The position numbers were made by a program, and so were the translations under genes. The notes under the pieces are model-generated. The model saw only the letters and a program-made list of their open reading frames with translations. It made no database searches and was not told where the DNA came from. Below are positions 1 to 9,409 of a stretch of 64,000 nucleotides of DNA, in pieces (position 1 is the first letter of the stretch; each line of letters opens with the position of its first letter). This DNA comes from Cryomorphaceae bacterium (GTDB lineage Bacteria > Bacteroidota > Bacteroidia > Flavobacteriales > ECT2AJA-044), in the NCBI GenBank assembly GCA_017798125.1, contig CP059070.1, forward strand, positions 310,001 to 374,000, read 5' to 3'.

Positions 1-1
1 T

Positions 2-1735
2 TTCGTGAATGCGGGCTTGCTTTCACTGGTAGAGTCGATCGGCGTAATTATGGGAGCAAATATTGGAACGACCTTGACCGCATGGCTCATCTCTATTTTC
101 GGCTTCAAAGTGAAGATTTCAGCGATGGCCCTTCCGATTATTGCGTTCGGATTCCCAATGCTGTTTTCCTCGAAAAGCACCGTGAAATCTTGGGGGGAAG
201 TACTCATTGGTTTTGCCCTACTTTTTATGGGCTTGGAGTTCTTGAAAGGCAGTGTTCCCGACCTTCAATCCAATCCAGAGGTCCTGGAATTCCTGAGCCA
301 CTATACGGATAAAGGCGTACTCTCCACCCTCATCTTCATTGGTGTCGGTAGTATTATTACCGTCGTGGTCCAGTCCTCGTCGGCAGCCATGGCCCTAACT
401 CTTGTGATGTGCTATCAGGGCTGGATTCCATTCCCAATGGCCGCAGCCATGATTATGGGTGAGAACATTGGAACAACCATCACGGCCAATTTAGCGGCAC
501 TGGTAGCCAACGTTCATGCTAAGAGAGCTGCCCGCGCGCATTTTCTCTTCAATGTTTTTGGCGTAGTCTGGATGATCATTGCCTTCCCGCTGTTCATCAA
601 CAACATCAACAACTACATGGCGGACAACCCGACCATGAGCGGTGTAGGAGGACGAACTTATTCATTCAATGAAGCCCCAGAAGAAGAAGCCTTCAATCAA
701 AATGTGACTACTCGTTTGGGAGAAGCCGCAGACTTTGTTTCATGGGATTGGTCGGAGCCTCAACGGCTCGATGTTCACTACGAGCTATTCAAAGCCTCAG
801 AAAACAACATCAATATTGATTCGGTCGCCCGCATTGCGTTCCAGGAAGAATTGAATGCGGCTGGACTGATCGCCGGTCAATACGAGGTTCAAAATGTCGG
901 GGCGCGCCCTATGGAAGAAGCCAGCGCCATTCCTATTGCCCTTTCCATCTTCCACACAACCTTCAACATTCTCAATGTACTTCTACTCGTCTGGTTCGTG
1001 CCCTTTATCGCGCGAATCGTGACTCGATTCCTTCCCGCAAAAGGAGTGGATGACGAAGTATTCCAGCTCAGCTTTATTGGCAGCGGCATGATGGGTACGG
1101 CAGAACTCTCCATCATAGAGGCGCGTAAAGAAATCAGCAAATTCGGTGAGATCACGGCAAAACTCTACGACGCTGTTCCTCAATTGTTGCACGCCACTGA
1201 AGAAAAGAAGTTCAAGAAGCTTCTGAAGCGCGTCGCCAAGTATGAGGACATGACCGACCGTATGGAATTGGAGATTGCCAAGTATTTGAGTAAGGCTTCT
1301 GAAAACGAGCTTTCCAAGGATGCATCGCGCAGAGTGCGCAGCATGCTCAGCATCATTTCGGATCTCGAGACCATTGGTGACTTGTGCTACCAGATTGCGC
1401 AGAACATGGAGCGTCGTCGGGAAACAAAGGCCTACTTCACCCCAGAACTGCGTCAAAAATCAGAACAGATGTTCCATGCTGTGGAGCGCTCTATTGAGTT
1501 GATGACAAAGAATCTGAACCAGGACTACGAAAAGGTCTCTTTGACCGAGGCTAAAGACTTGGAAGAAGAGATCAACGAATTGAGAAATCAACTTCGCAAT
1601 GAGCATCTCGAGAACATCGAAAAGGGACTCTACCCCATTCATTCTGGGATGTACTACAACGACCTCATCCACAGCTTGGAAAAGATCGGCGACCATGCCT
1701 TCGACGTATCGGAGGCCATTGTCCTAGAAGCTTAA
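2..1735 (+). CDS. Na/Pi cotransporter family protein with PhoU-like tail (5' end missing)
   Basis: Sodium-dependent phosphate transporter of the NptA/YjbB (PF02690) family in the inner membrane. The inverted repeat of the family is visible as paired motifs: GANIGTT near residue 20 and GENIGTT near residue 150, with one QSSSA motif near residue 122; its partner QSSS lies before the window. Several hydrophobic segments span residues 1-200 and 310-340. A periplasmic insert of about 110 residues separates them, and a helical PhoU-like domain fills roughly residues 370-565. The reading frame is open to base 2 and the first residues continue a membrane helix, so the gene begins upstream and the GTG at base 5 is not its start. 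The stop overlaps the convergent lipoprotein gene by 4 bases. Phosphate import is inferred from the family. Confidence 0.9.
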   Translation, partial: FVNAGLLSLVESIGVIMGANIGTTLTAWLISIFGFKVKISAMALPIIAFGFPMLFSSKSTVKSWGEVLIGFALLFMGLEFLKGSVPDLQSNPEVLEFLSHYTDKGVLSTLIFIGVGSIITVVVQSSSAAMALTLVMCYQGWIPFPMAAAMIMGENIGTTITANLAALVANVHAKRAARAHFLFNVFGVVWMIIAFPLFINNINNYMADNPTMSGVGGRTYSFNEAPEEEAFNQNVTTRLGEAADFVSWDWSEPQRLDVHYELFKASENNINIDSVARIAFQEELNAAGLIAGQYEVQNVGARPMEEASAIPIALSIFHTTFNILNVLLLVWFVPFIARIVTRFLPAKGVDDEVFQLSFIGSGMMGTAELSIIEARKEISKFGEITAKLYDAVPQLLHATEEKKFKKLLKRVAKYEDMTDRMELEIAKYLSKASENELSKDASRRVRSMLSIISDLETIGDLCYQIAQNMERRRETKAYFTPELRQKSEQMFHAVERSIELMTKNLNQDYEKVSLTEAKDLEEEINELRNQLRNEHLENIEKGLYPIHSGMYYNDLIHSLEKIGDHAFDVSEAIVLEA

Positions 1736-2253
1736 TTGATAATTATTGCGGGGGACTCAACCAAGTTACTCTCGGTAAAGTCTCGATCCACTAATCGAAA
1801 ATCGAAACGAATGGTATCACTTCCCGTGAAGGAAACATTCATGTCATAAACGATTTCGCCTTTCAGTGTCTTGTTCTTTCCTTCCGGAGTCAAATAAGGA
1901 ATACGCGCGCTAAAAGAAGGATCCAGATCGTCGATTAAATCGAAACTCCCTGTGGTGTCATTCCATTCGTAGTAATCGACCAATAAATTGTGGTAATACA
2001 AGCTGTCCGGATGGAATCGGCCTGTGGTATCGCTCTCGCGAAGTCCTACATTACCATCACCGTCGGTAAAGCCAATGGTCACAATGCAATAGGTATTTTC
2101 ATTACCCAATTGATCCACAGAATCGACCAACATGAAGCCGTCGAAGGTAATGATCGGCTCGGGAGGATACTCCTCGGTCCGCAAACAACCCGCTCCAAGT
2201 ATCGCTGCAATCAACGCAGTTAGTACTACCTTTGAACTTGACTTCATATTCAT
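1732..2253 (-). CDS. Hypothetical lipoprotein
   Basis: Small exported lipoprotein of 173 residues. The N-terminus has a basic start, a hydrophobic stretch and a lipobox (LGAGC, Cys near residue 23), so it should be lipid-anchored in the envelope. The mature part is polar and acidic, with a GDGNVG-type segment near residue 70, and looks like an all-beta domain; no enzyme motif is visible. Related proteins in Bacteroidota are annotated only as hypothetical lipoproteins. Two ATG codons six bases apart (2253 and 2247) could serve as start. It is transcribed divergently from the acyltransferase gene at 2284, with about 30 bases between the starts. Confidence 0.7.
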   Translation of the reverse strand: MNMKSSSKVVLTALIAAILGAGCLRTEEYPPEPIITFDGFMLVDSVDQLGNENTYCIVTIGFTDGDGNVGLRESDTTGRFHPDSLYYHNLLVDYYEWNDTTGSFDLIDDLDPSFSARIPYLTPEGKNKTLKGEIVYDMNVSFTGSDTIRFDFRLVDRDFTESNLVESPAIIIN

Positions 2254-2283
2254 AGTAACGGACTTTTAGGCCCTATCGTTTGC

Positions 2284-3276
2284 ATGGACCCCGTCGCTTT
2301 CAAAAATAAACTTTTTCGCTGCGCTGACGACGTAACACCAGACACATGGGCGCTAGAGCTGTTTCATTGGCAAGCAGAACAGGTCCCGCCCTATGCTGAA
2401 TATTTGAAACACCTAGGAGTCAATCATGCCCGAATTAACCGTGCAAAAGACATCCCCTACTTCCCCGTGGAAATGTTCAAAGCCCACGAAGTCAAAGCCT
2501 CAGGCTTCCCTACAATCAAAACCTTTAGTTCTTCGGGAACCACTGGTCAAGTTCCGAGTCTCCACCATGTCGTTGATCTCGAGGTGTACGAGCAAAGCTA
2601 TTTGAACACCTTCCGTTCCTTCTACGGTGACCCCAAAGAATATGTGGTTTTTGCTTTGTTGCCCTCCTACCTCGAACGAAGTGGCAGTTCACTCATCGAT
2701 ATGGCGCAAGGATTGATCTCACGGTCTGAGCACCCCGACTCGGGATTCTTTTTAAATGATTTAAAAGCGTTAAAAGCCCTGCTGACCAAGCACCTCGACT
2801 CGGACCGAAAAATTCTCCTACTGGGCGTTTCCTTCGCCTTGCTTGATCTAGCCGAGCAATACCCCATAGCTCTTCCTGAAAACGCGGTGGTCATGGAAAC
2901 CGGAGGCATGAAGGGCCGTCGCAAGGAAATGATCCGAACCGAGCTCCATCAAATTCTAAAAGAGGCTTTCAATCTCTCGGTTATTCATTCGGAGTACGGA
3001 ATGACAGAATTACTTTCACAAGCCTATGCCCCTACGGGGCGATGCTTCCGTACGCCTCCCTGGATGCGCCTCAGTCTCCGCGATACCGAGGATCCGCTTT
3101 CCCCCGCTCCTCCGGGAAAAACGGGGGGTGTCAACGTTATGGATCTCGCAAACATCTATTCGTGCGCCTTTATCGCCACGCAGGACTTAGGTCGCCCATG
3201 TCCAACGGGCGGAATAGAAATTCTCGGAAGATTCGACAATGCCGAAGTTCGAGGATGTAATTTGATGGTACAGTAA
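2284..3276 (+). CDS. LuxE/PaaK-like acyl-protein synthetase family protein
   Basis: A 330-residue member of the LuxE acyl-protein synthetase family (PF04443), an ATP-dependent carboxylate-activating fold related to PaaK. The P-loop-like SSSGTTGQVPS motif sits near residue 82, a VVMETGGMKGRR segment near residue 200 and SEYGMTEL near residue 238, in family order. In luminous bacteria LuxE activates fatty acids for the LuxC reductase. No luxC, luxD or luciferase genes lie here, so a bioluminescence role is unlikely. Bacteroidota often carry such stand-alone genes, with a probable role in acyl or aryl activation for lipid or surface-polymer modification. The substrate cannot be told from sequence. 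Confidence 0.85.
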   Translation: MDPVAFKNKLFRCADDVTPDTWALELFHWQAEQVPPYAEYLKHLGVNHARINRAKDIPYFPVEMFKAHEVKASGFPTIKTFSSSGTTGQVPSLHHVVDLEVYEQSYLNTFRSFYGDPKEYVVFALLPSYLERSGSSLIDMAQGLISRSEHPDSGFFLNDLKALKALLTKHLDSDRKILLLGVSFALLDLAEQYPIALPENAVVMETGGMKGRRKEMIRTELHQILKEAFNLSVIHSEYGMTELLSQAYAPTGRCFRTPPWMRLSLRDTEDPLSPAPPGKTGGVNVMDLANIYSCAFIATQDLGRPCPTGGIEILGRFDNAEVRGCNLMVQ

Positions 3277-3315
3277 GAGAGCCAGAGGAATCTGCGCCCA
3301 ACGAAGGAATCCGGA

Positions 3316-4584
3316 TCAGTCTACTTTAAGCAAAAAGTAGTTCTTCTTCCCTTTTTGAACCAGGAGGTATCGATTGTTGAGCAAGTCGCCTTCTCCTACT
3401 TCATAGGAATCTTGAACCTTCTCCTTGTTCAGTGATACCGCATTACTCTTGAGCATGCGTCGAGCTTCGCCTTTTGAGGCAAAAACAGACGTCTTTTCGG
3501 CTAGGAGATCCACAATATTCACTGCGAATTCACTGCGCGATACATCGAACTGAGGAACCCCTTCAAAGACGCTCAACAAAGTGTCCTCATCCAATTGAAC
3601 CAACTCTTCCTGTGTTGATTTGCCAAACAAGATTTTTGAAGCCGCCTGAGCCTTTTTGAGCTCTTCTTCGCTGTGCACACGGATGGTCAACTCTTCTGCC
3701 AGTGCAATTTGCATCAAGCGCATATGAGGCGCTTGAGCATGTTGCGCTTCTATAGCCTCTATTTCCTCTCTGCCTTTAAGACTGAAAATGCGCAACCATT
3801 TGGGAACATCTTCATCTGCAGCATTCAACCAATACTGATAGAATTTATACGGAGAGGTCAAGTTGGGATCAAGCCAAATATTTCCGCCTTCTGATTTTCC
3901 AAATTTGGATCCATCTGCTTTCGTAATGAGTGGGCAGGTCAGCGCATATGCTTCCCCAGCATCCATTCTGCGGATCAATTCTGTCCCTGCGGTGATATTT
4001 CCCCATTGGTCCGATCCTCCCATCTGCAGGATGCAGTCCTTTTCTTTTTTGAGGTGATAGAAATCGTAGCCCTGAATGAGCTGGTAGCTGAATTCGGTGA
4101 AGGACAATCCGGTCTCCAGCCTTGATTTCACGGAGTCCTTCGCCATCATGTAGTTAATGGTCAAGTGCTTGCCAACGTCCCGGAGGAAATCGAGCAGCGA
4201 AAAGTCCTTAAACCAGTCGTAATTATTGACAATTTGAGCCGCGTTTTCTCCTTCAAAAGAGAGAAACTTCTGCAGCTGCGCCTGCACTCCAGCGATATTT
4301 CGCTGAAGAACTTCTTCACTGAGGAGTTGTCTTTCCGCCTTCTTTCCAGAAGGATCTCCAACCATACCCGTTGCGCCACCAACCAAGGCTACCGGACAAT
4401 GACCTGCGCGCTGAAAATGAGTCAAAAGCATAATGGGCACAAGGTTCCCAATGTGCAGGGATTCGGCAGTAGGATCAAACCCTACATAACCCAATCGGCC
4501 GGGAGTATCTAGTGCCTCATCCGTTCCTGGCATCACATCGTGGATCATTCCACGCCACTTCAATTCTTCAATAAACGCGCTCAT
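3316..4584 (-). CDS. tyrS: Tyrosine--tRNA ligase
   Basis: Class I tyrosyl-tRNA synthetase that charges tRNA-Tyr in the cytoplasm. It has 422 residues, the usual bacterial length. The HIGN signature is at residues 44-47, the tyrosine-binding region with YQLIQGYDF follows near residue 170, and the KMSKS loop appears as KFGKSEGG near residue 230. The C-terminal 65 residues form the S4-like RNA-binding domain ([13 protein letters not shown]). The gene is convergent with the LuxE-like gene and divergent from the epimerase gene, with 43 bases between the starts. A minus-strand TAAATTTG box at 4605-4612 fits a promoter. Confidence 0.97.
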   Translation of the reverse strand: MSAFIEELKWRGMIHDVMPGTDEALDTPGRLGYVGFDPTAESLHIGNLVPIMLLTHFQRAGHCPVALVGGATGMVGDPSGKKAERQLLSEEVLQRNIAGVQAQLQKFLSFEGENAAQIVNNYDWFKDFSLLDFLRDVGKHLTINYMMAKDSVKSRLETGLSFTEFSYQLIQGYDFYHLKKEKDCILQMGGSDQWGNITAGTELIRRMDAGEAYALTCPLITKADGSKFGKSEGGNIWLDPNLTSPYKFYQYWLNAADEDVPKWLRIFSLKGREEIEAIEAQHAQAPHMRLMQIALAEELTIRVHSEEELKKAQAASKILFGKSTQEELVQLDEDTLLSVFEGVPQFDVSRSEFAVNIVDLLAEKTSVFASKGEARRMLKSNAVSLNKEKVQDSYEVGEGDLLNNRYLLVQKGKKNYFLLKVD

Positions 4585-4604
4585 TATCGGGTCGATTTAG
4601 GGCG

Positions 4605-4612
4605 CAAATTTA
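4605..4612 (-). promoter_or_regulatory. Bacteroidota -7 box upstream of tyrS
   Basis: TAAATTTG on the minus strand matches the Bacteroidota consensus TAnnTTTG and lies 20 bases before the tyrS ATG. No good -33 TTTG is visible at the usual distance, so only the -7 part is supported. Confidence 0.4.
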
Positions 4613-4627
4613 ATGTAATTTAGTCGC

Positions 4628-5644
4628 ATGATTTTCGTAACCGGAGGTACGGGATTGGTGGGTAGCCATCTGCTCTACGAACTTGCTCAAGTTCAGAACC
4701 CAGGGGCGCCCAAAATTCGGGCCCTGTACCGTTCTGAAGCACGTAAAAACCATGTGCTCGAAGTCTTTGAGTTGTACTCCGGAAGTGCTCAGGAGCAGTT
4801 TGATAAGATCGAGTGGATTCGTGGAGATCTTTCGGACTTAGGCGTTCTCGAAGACGCGATGCGAGGGGTTGATCTCGTGTATCACTGCGCAGCACTCGTC
4901 AGTTTTGACCCCAGAGACCGCGATCGCCTATTCAAGGTCAACGAAGAGGGTACGGCAAATATCGTTCACACGGCACTCGCCTGTGGCGTTCGGAAATTGG
5001 CCTACGTCAGTTCCGTTGCAGCCCTTGGAAGAAGCGAGACCGGAGACAAAATCGACGAATCTACGAGCTGGAAATCGGGACCTGAAAATTCGCAGTACGC
5101 CATCTCCAAGTACGCTGCTGAACAACAAGTATGGAAAGGGACTCAAGAAGGTCTTCCCGCTGTAATGGTGAATCCGAGCATCATCCTAGGACCAGGCTTC
5201 TGGGAGGCAGGGTCATCTAAGATCTTCTCCAGTATTGCCGGTGGCTTTTCATTTTACTCGAAAGGCATCAATGGCTTCGTAGACGTGCGGGACGTGACGA
5301 GCGCCCTTGTGACACTTGCCTCCAGTGATTTGGAAAATGAACGCTTTGTGCTGTCCGCGGAAAATCGATCCTACCAGGAAGTCTTTACTTGGATAGCCGA
5401 AGGGCTAGGAGTGAGAGCACCGCATATCAATACGCCCGCTTGGTTGGGCAATGTGGTTTGGCGGATCGAATGGCTTCGGTCAAGGCTAACTGGAAAGTCG
5501 CCTATGGTGACTAAGGAGACCGCTGCTACCGCACAACAATTCGTTCGGTACGGCAGCGAAAAAATTAAAGAAGAATTCGGCTTTACGTTTCGGTCACTCA
5601 AAGAGACCATCCAAGAGACAGCGAAGCACTTTCCAAAAAACTAG
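4628..5644 (+). CDS. NAD(P)-dependent epimerase/dehydratase (extended SDR)
   Basis: A 338-residue extended short-chain dehydrogenase/reductase. The Rossmann nucleotide-binding motif TGGTGLVGSH opens the protein at residues 5-14. DLVYHCAALVSF near residue 80 and VSSVAALG near 125 follow, and the catalytic Tyr-x3-Lys is seen as YAISKYAAE near residue 157. The family acts on nucleotide sugars, dihydroflavonols or sterols; this one resembles the broad dihydroflavonol-4-reductase-like group and its substrate is unknown. Its stop overlaps the convergent DUF4296 gene by 4 bases. The neighbouring DUF4296, dihydroorotase and glycosyltransferase genes recur together in Flavobacteriia (from memory), which suggests a housekeeping location, not acquired DNA. 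Confidence 0.9.
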   Translation: MIFVTGGTGLVGSHLLYELAQVQNPGAPKIRALYRSEARKNHVLEVFELYSGSAQEQFDKIEWIRGDLSDLGVLEDAMRGVDLVYHCAALVSFDPRDRDRLFKVNEEGTANIVHTALACGVRKLAYVSSVAALGRSETGDKIDESTSWKSGPENSQYAISKYAAEQQVWKGTQEGLPAVMVNPSIILGPGFWEAGSSKIFSSIAGGFSFYSKGINGFVDVRDVTSALVTLASSDLENERFVLSAENRSYQEVFTWIAEGLGVRAPHINTPAWLGNVVWRIEWLRSRLTGKSPMVTKETAATAQQFVRYGSEKIKEEFGFTFRSLKETIQETAKHFPKN

Positions 5645-5994
5645 CGATCGCGGATTTGCTGCCGAGTAGCTTCCATTTGATTCAACTTCTCAATTACCCG
5701 AGCGTACACCTCATCAAATTCCTTTAGGTGCTCGCTGTACCACTCAAAAGACCGCGTGTACTCCTCTTCGGTAATGCCATGCTTTTCATACAAGAAGTCG
5801 TAAACAGCTTGCCCTGAAATGATGGTACTGTCCAAGGTGAGGATGGTCGTTTTCTCGATTCCTTCGGCCAAATGAACATCGACCATAACGTCCACCATCT
5901 TCGCCTTTCCCAAGACGTCCGCTGGTCGTTCTTCCTTGGCACAACCCAAGAGGATCAGCGAAGGCAATAGCCAATACAGTAAGCCCTTAGTCAC
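5641..5994 (-). CDS. DUF4296 domain-containing lipoprotein
   Basis: Small lipoprotein of 117 residues typical of Bacteroidota (DUF4296). After a hydrophobic leader the lipobox ILLGC is followed by a helical domain beginning VDVMVDVHLAEG. A later YDFLYEKHGITEEEYTRS segment is the hallmark of the family. No function is known. The start chosen is GTG at 5994, because it puts the signal peptide right at the N-terminus and overlaps the dihydroorotase stop by 8 bases, which suggests translational coupling. An ATG at 6030 would add a non-signal extension inside the upstream gene. Confidence 0.8.
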   Translation of the reverse strand: MTKGLLYWLLPSLILLGCAKEERPADVLGKAKMVDVMVDVHLAEGIEKTTILTLDSTIISGQAVYDFLYEKHGITEEEYTRSFEWYSEHLKEFDEVYARVIEKLNQMEATRQQIRDR

Positions 5995-7327
5995 GGTTAA
6001 AAAGTAAACGTTCCCCTCGGACACTTTCATCAATAGCCCCATTGCGGTATACCCATTGACCGTTCACAAAGGTGTGGATTACACGAGCCCGGAATGAGTT
6101 ACCTTCAAAAGGTGACCATCCACATTTATAGAGAATATTGTCCGAATTGACCGTCCAAGGGTTCGAAAGATCAAAAACGCATAGGTCGGCTTTATACCCT
6201 TCTCGCAAATAACCACGCTCTTCGACACGGAACAAAATGGCCGGGTTGTGGCACATCTTTTCAACGATGCGCTCCAGCGAGATGCGACCGCGGTGATGAT
6301 TCTCTAACATGGCAACAAGTGCGTGCTGCACCAAAGGGCCTCCTGAGGGCGCGCTGCCGTATTTGTTCTGCTTTTCTTCGAGGGTGTGCGGGGCGTGATC
6401 GGTGGCAATCACGTCAATGCGATCGTCGAGTAGCGCCTTCCACAAGCCCTCACGGTCCGCTGCTGTTTTCACCGCCGGGTTCCATTTAATGAAGGCCCCT
6501 TTTTCGGCGTACTCCTCATCCGAAAACCACAGGTGGTGTATACAGACCTCGGAAGTAATCAACTTGTCCTTTAGAGGAATCTTGTTGGTAAACTGATCTG
6601 TTTCCTTGGCTGTGCTCAAGTGAAAAACATGCAGTCGAGACCCGTGCTTTTTGGCCAGCTCTATGGCGTAACTGCTCGACTTATAGCACGCTTCCTCGCT
6701 TCGAATAATCCCGTGTTGATCAAAGGGAATGTCCTCGCCGTACTTTTCCACCGCAGCTTGATAATTGGCCTTTATGGTGGCCTCGTCTTCGCAATGGGTG
6801 ATGATCATTGTCGGGGCTTCAGAAAACAAGCGGTTCAGGACTTTTTCGTCCTCGACCAACATATTTCCGGTACTCGAACCCATGAAGACCTTGATCCCTG
6901 CTACTCGCCTTGGATCGGTCCGTAGGACCTCTTCAATATTATCCTCACTCACCCCCATGTTGAAGCTGTAGTTCGCCAGGGAGACCTGAGCAGCGCGCTG
7001 GTATTTATTCTCCAACAATTCCTGGGTCAAAGCCGCTGGCTTGGTGTTGGGTTGCTCCATGTAGGAGGTGATTCCGCCGGCGACGGCCGCGCGAGATTCG
7101 GATGCGATGTCGCCCTTGTGGGTCAGTCCGGGCTCGCGGAAATGAACCTGATCGTCAATGATTCCCGGCATGAGGTAACGTCCTTCGAGGTCGACGACTC
7201 GGACATTTCCATTACGCGGTGAGATATGGGTATCTATTTGTTCAATGCGATCGCCTTTGATCAAGAGGTCACCTTCAGTGATTTGACCTTCGTTGATCAT
7301 GCGTGCATTTTTCAGCAATATTTCCAT
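5987..7327 (-). CDS. pyrC: Dihydroorotase
   Basis: Amidohydrolase of 446 residues that interconverts carbamoyl-aspartate and dihydroorotate in pyrimidine synthesis; the family also includes allantoinases. The metal motif near residue 60 reads DDQVHFREPG, so the first His of the usual HxH is Gln. I recall this form from other Bacteroidota dihydroorotases. Downstream are MEQPNTKP, a candidate metal-bridging Lys in GIKVFMGSS, THCEDE, HVFHLST and the catalytic Asp in DVIATDHAPH. The start is ATG 7327 (MEILLKNA), since the upstream extension overlaps the glycosyltransferase gene. It lies between the DPM1-like gene, 4 bases upstream, and the DUF4296 lipoprotein. Confidence 0.93.
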   Translation of the reverse strand: MEILLKNARMINEGQITEGDLLIKGDRIEQIDTHISPRNGNVRVVDLEGRYLMPGIIDDQVHFREPGLTHKGDIASESRAAVAGGITSYMEQPNTKPAALTQELLENKYQRAAQVSLANYSFNMGVSEDNIEEVLRTDPRRVAGIKVFMGSSTGNMLVEDEKVLNRLFSEAPTMIITHCEDEATIKANYQAAVEKYGEDIPFDQHGIIRSEEACYKSSSYAIELAKKHGSRLHVFHLSTAKETDQFTNKIPLKDKLITSEVCIHHLWFSDEEYAEKGAFIKWNPAVKTAADREGLWKALLDDRIDVIATDHAPHTLEEKQNKYGSAPSGGPLVQHALVAMLENHHRGRISLERIVEKMCHNPAILFRVEERGYLREGYKADLCVFDLSNPWTVNSDNILYKCGWSPFEGNSFRARVIHTFVNGQWVYRNGAIDESVRGERLLFNRD

Positions 7328-7331
7328 GATG

Positions 7332-8066
7332 CTATTTCTGTGGGTACTTCTTGAACCAACTGCCAATCTTCATTGAAATTACACCAAAGATGGCTTCTGT
7401 AAAAATTCCTCGGCTCATTTTTGACTCCCCGTATTTTCGTTCCGTAAAGATGACCGGAACCTCGGCGATTTCGAATCCGCATTTCCAGGCCGTGAACTTC
7501 ATTTCAATCTGAAACGCATAGCCCACAAAGCGAATTTTATCCAAGTTGATGGTCTCCAGGACTTCTCTGCGGTAGCACTTAAAACCTGCTGTACTGTCGG
7601 CAATGGGGAGTCCCGTTACCATACGGACGTACTTCGAAGCAAAATAGGAGAGCAAAACACGACTCATGGGCCAGTTGACCACATTAACCCCTTTGACGTA
7701 ACGCGACCCAATGGCGACATCAGCGCCGTACTCGGTGCATGCCTGAAGCAGACGAGGAAGGTCCTTGGGATCGTGTGAGAAGTCCGCGTCCATTTCAAAA
7801 ATATGGGTGTAATCGCGCTCCAAAGCCCATCGAAATGCCGCTATGTATGCAGTACCCAAACCATTCTTGCCTGTTCTGCGTATAAGGTGTAGAGAATCAG
7901 GAAATTCAGACTGCATTTCTTCGACCATATCTCCGGTTCCATCCGGAGATCCATCGTCGATAATCAGTATGTTAAAACCTTGATTCAGTCCGAAAACGGC
8001 CTCAATGATCGCCCGAATATTATCGGCTTCATTATAGGTTGGTATGGTAACTAGAGTCTTCGTCAA
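7332..8066 (-). CDS. Polyprenol monophosphomannose synthase (GT2 family)
   Basis: A 244-residue GT-A glycosyltransferase of family 2, in the DPM1/polyprenol-phosphate-mannose synthase subgroup. It transfers mannose, or another hexose, from a nucleotide sugar to a polyprenyl phosphate at the inner membrane face. Visible motifs are TIPTYNEADNI at the N-terminus, IIDDGSPDGTGD near residue 36 and FEMDADFSHDP near residue 90 (the DxD metal site). GSRYVKG and the acceptor-region segment GYAFQIEMKF follow. There is no C-terminal membrane anchor, so it is the short bacterial form. Its product may feed GT-C enzymes such as those near 58.5 and 63.5 kb, which is inference. Confidence 0.9.
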   Translation of the reverse strand: MTKTLVTIPTYNEADNIRAIIEAVFGLNQGFNILIIDDGSPDGTGDMVEEMQSEFPDSLHLIRRTGKNGLGTAYIAAFRWALERDYTHIFEMDADFSHDPKDLPRLLQACTEYGADVAIGSRYVKGVNVVNWPMSRVLLSYFASKYVRMVTGLPIADSTAGFKCYRREVLETINLDKIRFVGYAFQIEMKFTAWKCGFEIAEVPVIFTERKYGESKMSRGIFTEAIFGVISMKIGSWFKKYPQK

Positions 8067-8083
8067 AATTCAACGTTAGCGCA

Positions 8084-8091
8084 CAAAAATA
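8084..8091 (-). promoter_or_regulatory. Bacteroidota -7 box upstream of the DPM1-like gene
   Basis: TATTTTTG on the minus strand matches TAnnTTTG and lies 17 bases before the ATG at 8066, in the short divergent gap with the T9SS gene at 8097. No clear -33 element is seen. Confidence 0.4.
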
Positions 8092-8096
8092 GGCAA

Positions 8097-9329
8097 ATGA
8101 AACTTACTTCCTCCCTCCTCCTAATTTGTTTCTGCCTCACGGCAGGATGGGCTCAATCCCCCAAAATTTACGGCATCTGGCGCGCCGGTCAAGGCCCTTG
8201 GGGCAACGCCACCACAGTGCCGATTGCACAGATGGATTTGACCACTGGTCTACCCATCACCATCGACAGCATCCAGAACGTCAATGCCGTCGTTCTTGGC
8301 TCCTCTACCTTTGACCAAGCGAATCAAGAATACATCTTCTCAGGGCCAGATTTGACTACTGGAGCTCAAACTCGCGTATTCCGTTTCAACGTCGCCAATG
8401 GTGGAGTCATCAATACACCAGCTTTAGGAGAAACGGTCAACGAGTATCAATATGATATGCAACAGCAGAAACTCTTCGGCTTGGGCGGTTACATCGTGGA
8501 CACTACAGGTCCCGTTCCGGATTACCGCACGCGCCTTTTGGCCGTCAATACCCTTACCGGGAATGTCACGGAGCTGTTTCAATTTCCAGAAATCGGCGCT
8601 GTAGTTGTAGGGTCTTCCACCTTCAACAGTGATAGTGCTCAAATCATTTTTGAAGGGCGCGATTCACTTGGTGTAGCGCGTATGTATGTGATTGATGTAC
8701 TCACTGGAGCCATCTTGCAAAATGCACCGATGACCAATCCAGCGAATACCTTTTTCAACGATTGGGAATACGATCACAACCTCGGAAAGCTATACGGCTT
8801 GTATCGCGACAACAACGTCAACATCTTGGGTTTTGTCGAATACGATCTCACCACGAACACATACTCCGTCTTAGATACCATTACAGGGCTAATTGGTTTG
8901 ACCCCCAGTGCTTCTGTTTATGACCACGCGACCTCGACGTATGTCTTTACCGGTGTGGATAACAACAGCGGAAACCGACTGATCTCCATTGACGCGATAG
9001 CTGGCCAGGTGGCAACCAATGTCGCTTTAAACGGATACTACATCGAGCTTGAGTGCGACAACAGTGCCTTCGGAGATGCGCGATACGGCTCCATTGGTCT
9101 CGACGAGCCCGAAAACTTGAGCTTGAATGTCTATCCGAATCCCAGCCATGGATCATTTACTGTTGAAGGTCCTGAAGGGGTTTACCGCTTGATGGATGTT
9201 CAGGGCCGGGTTGTGGGCGAATACATCGTGCCGCAAGGCACTCGCTCAAAAACTATTGAAGCACCAAGCCGCGGGGTGTACATTTTGGTGCACGAATCAG
9301 GTGCCCAAAATAAGGTTATGGTACAATAG
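8097..9329 (+). CDS. T9SS type A sorting domain-containing protein, propeller-like
   Basis: Exported protein of 410 residues with a signal peptide ending near WAQ (residue 20). The body has three or four repeats of the kind TGL..T.......VLGSSTFD.....Y.F.G.D, with recurring SSTF, YDHNLGKLYGL and TGVDNNSG segments, which suggests a beta-propeller. The last 75 residues form a Por/T9SS type A tail (VYPNPSHGSFTVEG, then RGVYILVH and a basic end), so it should be secreted across the outer membrane and anchored or released by type IX secretion. No catalytic residues are recognised. The next gene is also a T9SS substrate. Confidence 0.8.
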   Translation: MKLTSSLLLICFCLTAGWAQSPKIYGIWRAGQGPWGNATTVPIAQMDLTTGLPITIDSIQNVNAVVLGSSTFDQANQEYIFSGPDLTTGAQTRVFRFNVANGGVINTPALGETVNEYQYDMQQQKLFGLGGYIVDTTGPVPDYRTRLLAVNTLTGNVTELFQFPEIGAVVVGSSTFNSDSAQIIFEGRDSLGVARMYVIDVLTGAILQNAPMTNPANTFFNDWEYDHNLGKLYGLYRDNNVNILGFVEYDLTTNTYSVLDTITGLIGLTPSASVYDHATSTYVFTGVDNNSGNRLISIDAIAGQVATNVALNGYYIELECDNSAFGDARYGSIGLDEPENLSLNVYPNPSHGSFTVEGPEGVYRLMDVQGRVVGEYIVPQGTRSKTIEAPSRGVYILVHESGAQNKVMVQ

Positions 9330-9381
9330 AACTTAACCTTTGGTTAATATAGGGAAGGATCGGTGGCCAGAGGATAGATAT

Positions 9382-9389
9382 TACCTTTG
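9382..9389 (+). promoter_or_regulatory. Bacteroidota -7 box for the lamin-tail gene
   Basis: TACCTTTG matches TAnnTTTG and lies 20 bases before the ATG at 9410. The expected -33 TTTG is not at its place. A short palindrome (TTAACC-TTT-GGTTAA, 9333-9347) lies further upstream. Confidence 0.45.
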
Positions 9390-9409
9390 TAATCCTTAAA
9401 TTAGGCCTT

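Noticed and set aside
2284-3276. Bioluminescence (lux) locus suggested by the LuxE-like gene
   Set aside because: No luxA, luxB, luxC or luxD homologues nearby; stand-alone LuxE-like genes are common in Bacteroidota.
5987-7327. Dihydroorotase inactivated by His-to-Gln in the first metal motif
   Set aside because: The DDQVHFREPG form is, to my knowledge, usual in Bacteroidota and the other metal ligands are intact.
9333-9347. Palindrome TTAACC-TTT-GGTTAA upstream of the lamin-tail gene
   Set aside because: Short, AT-rich and without a T-run; neither terminator nor operator can be supported.
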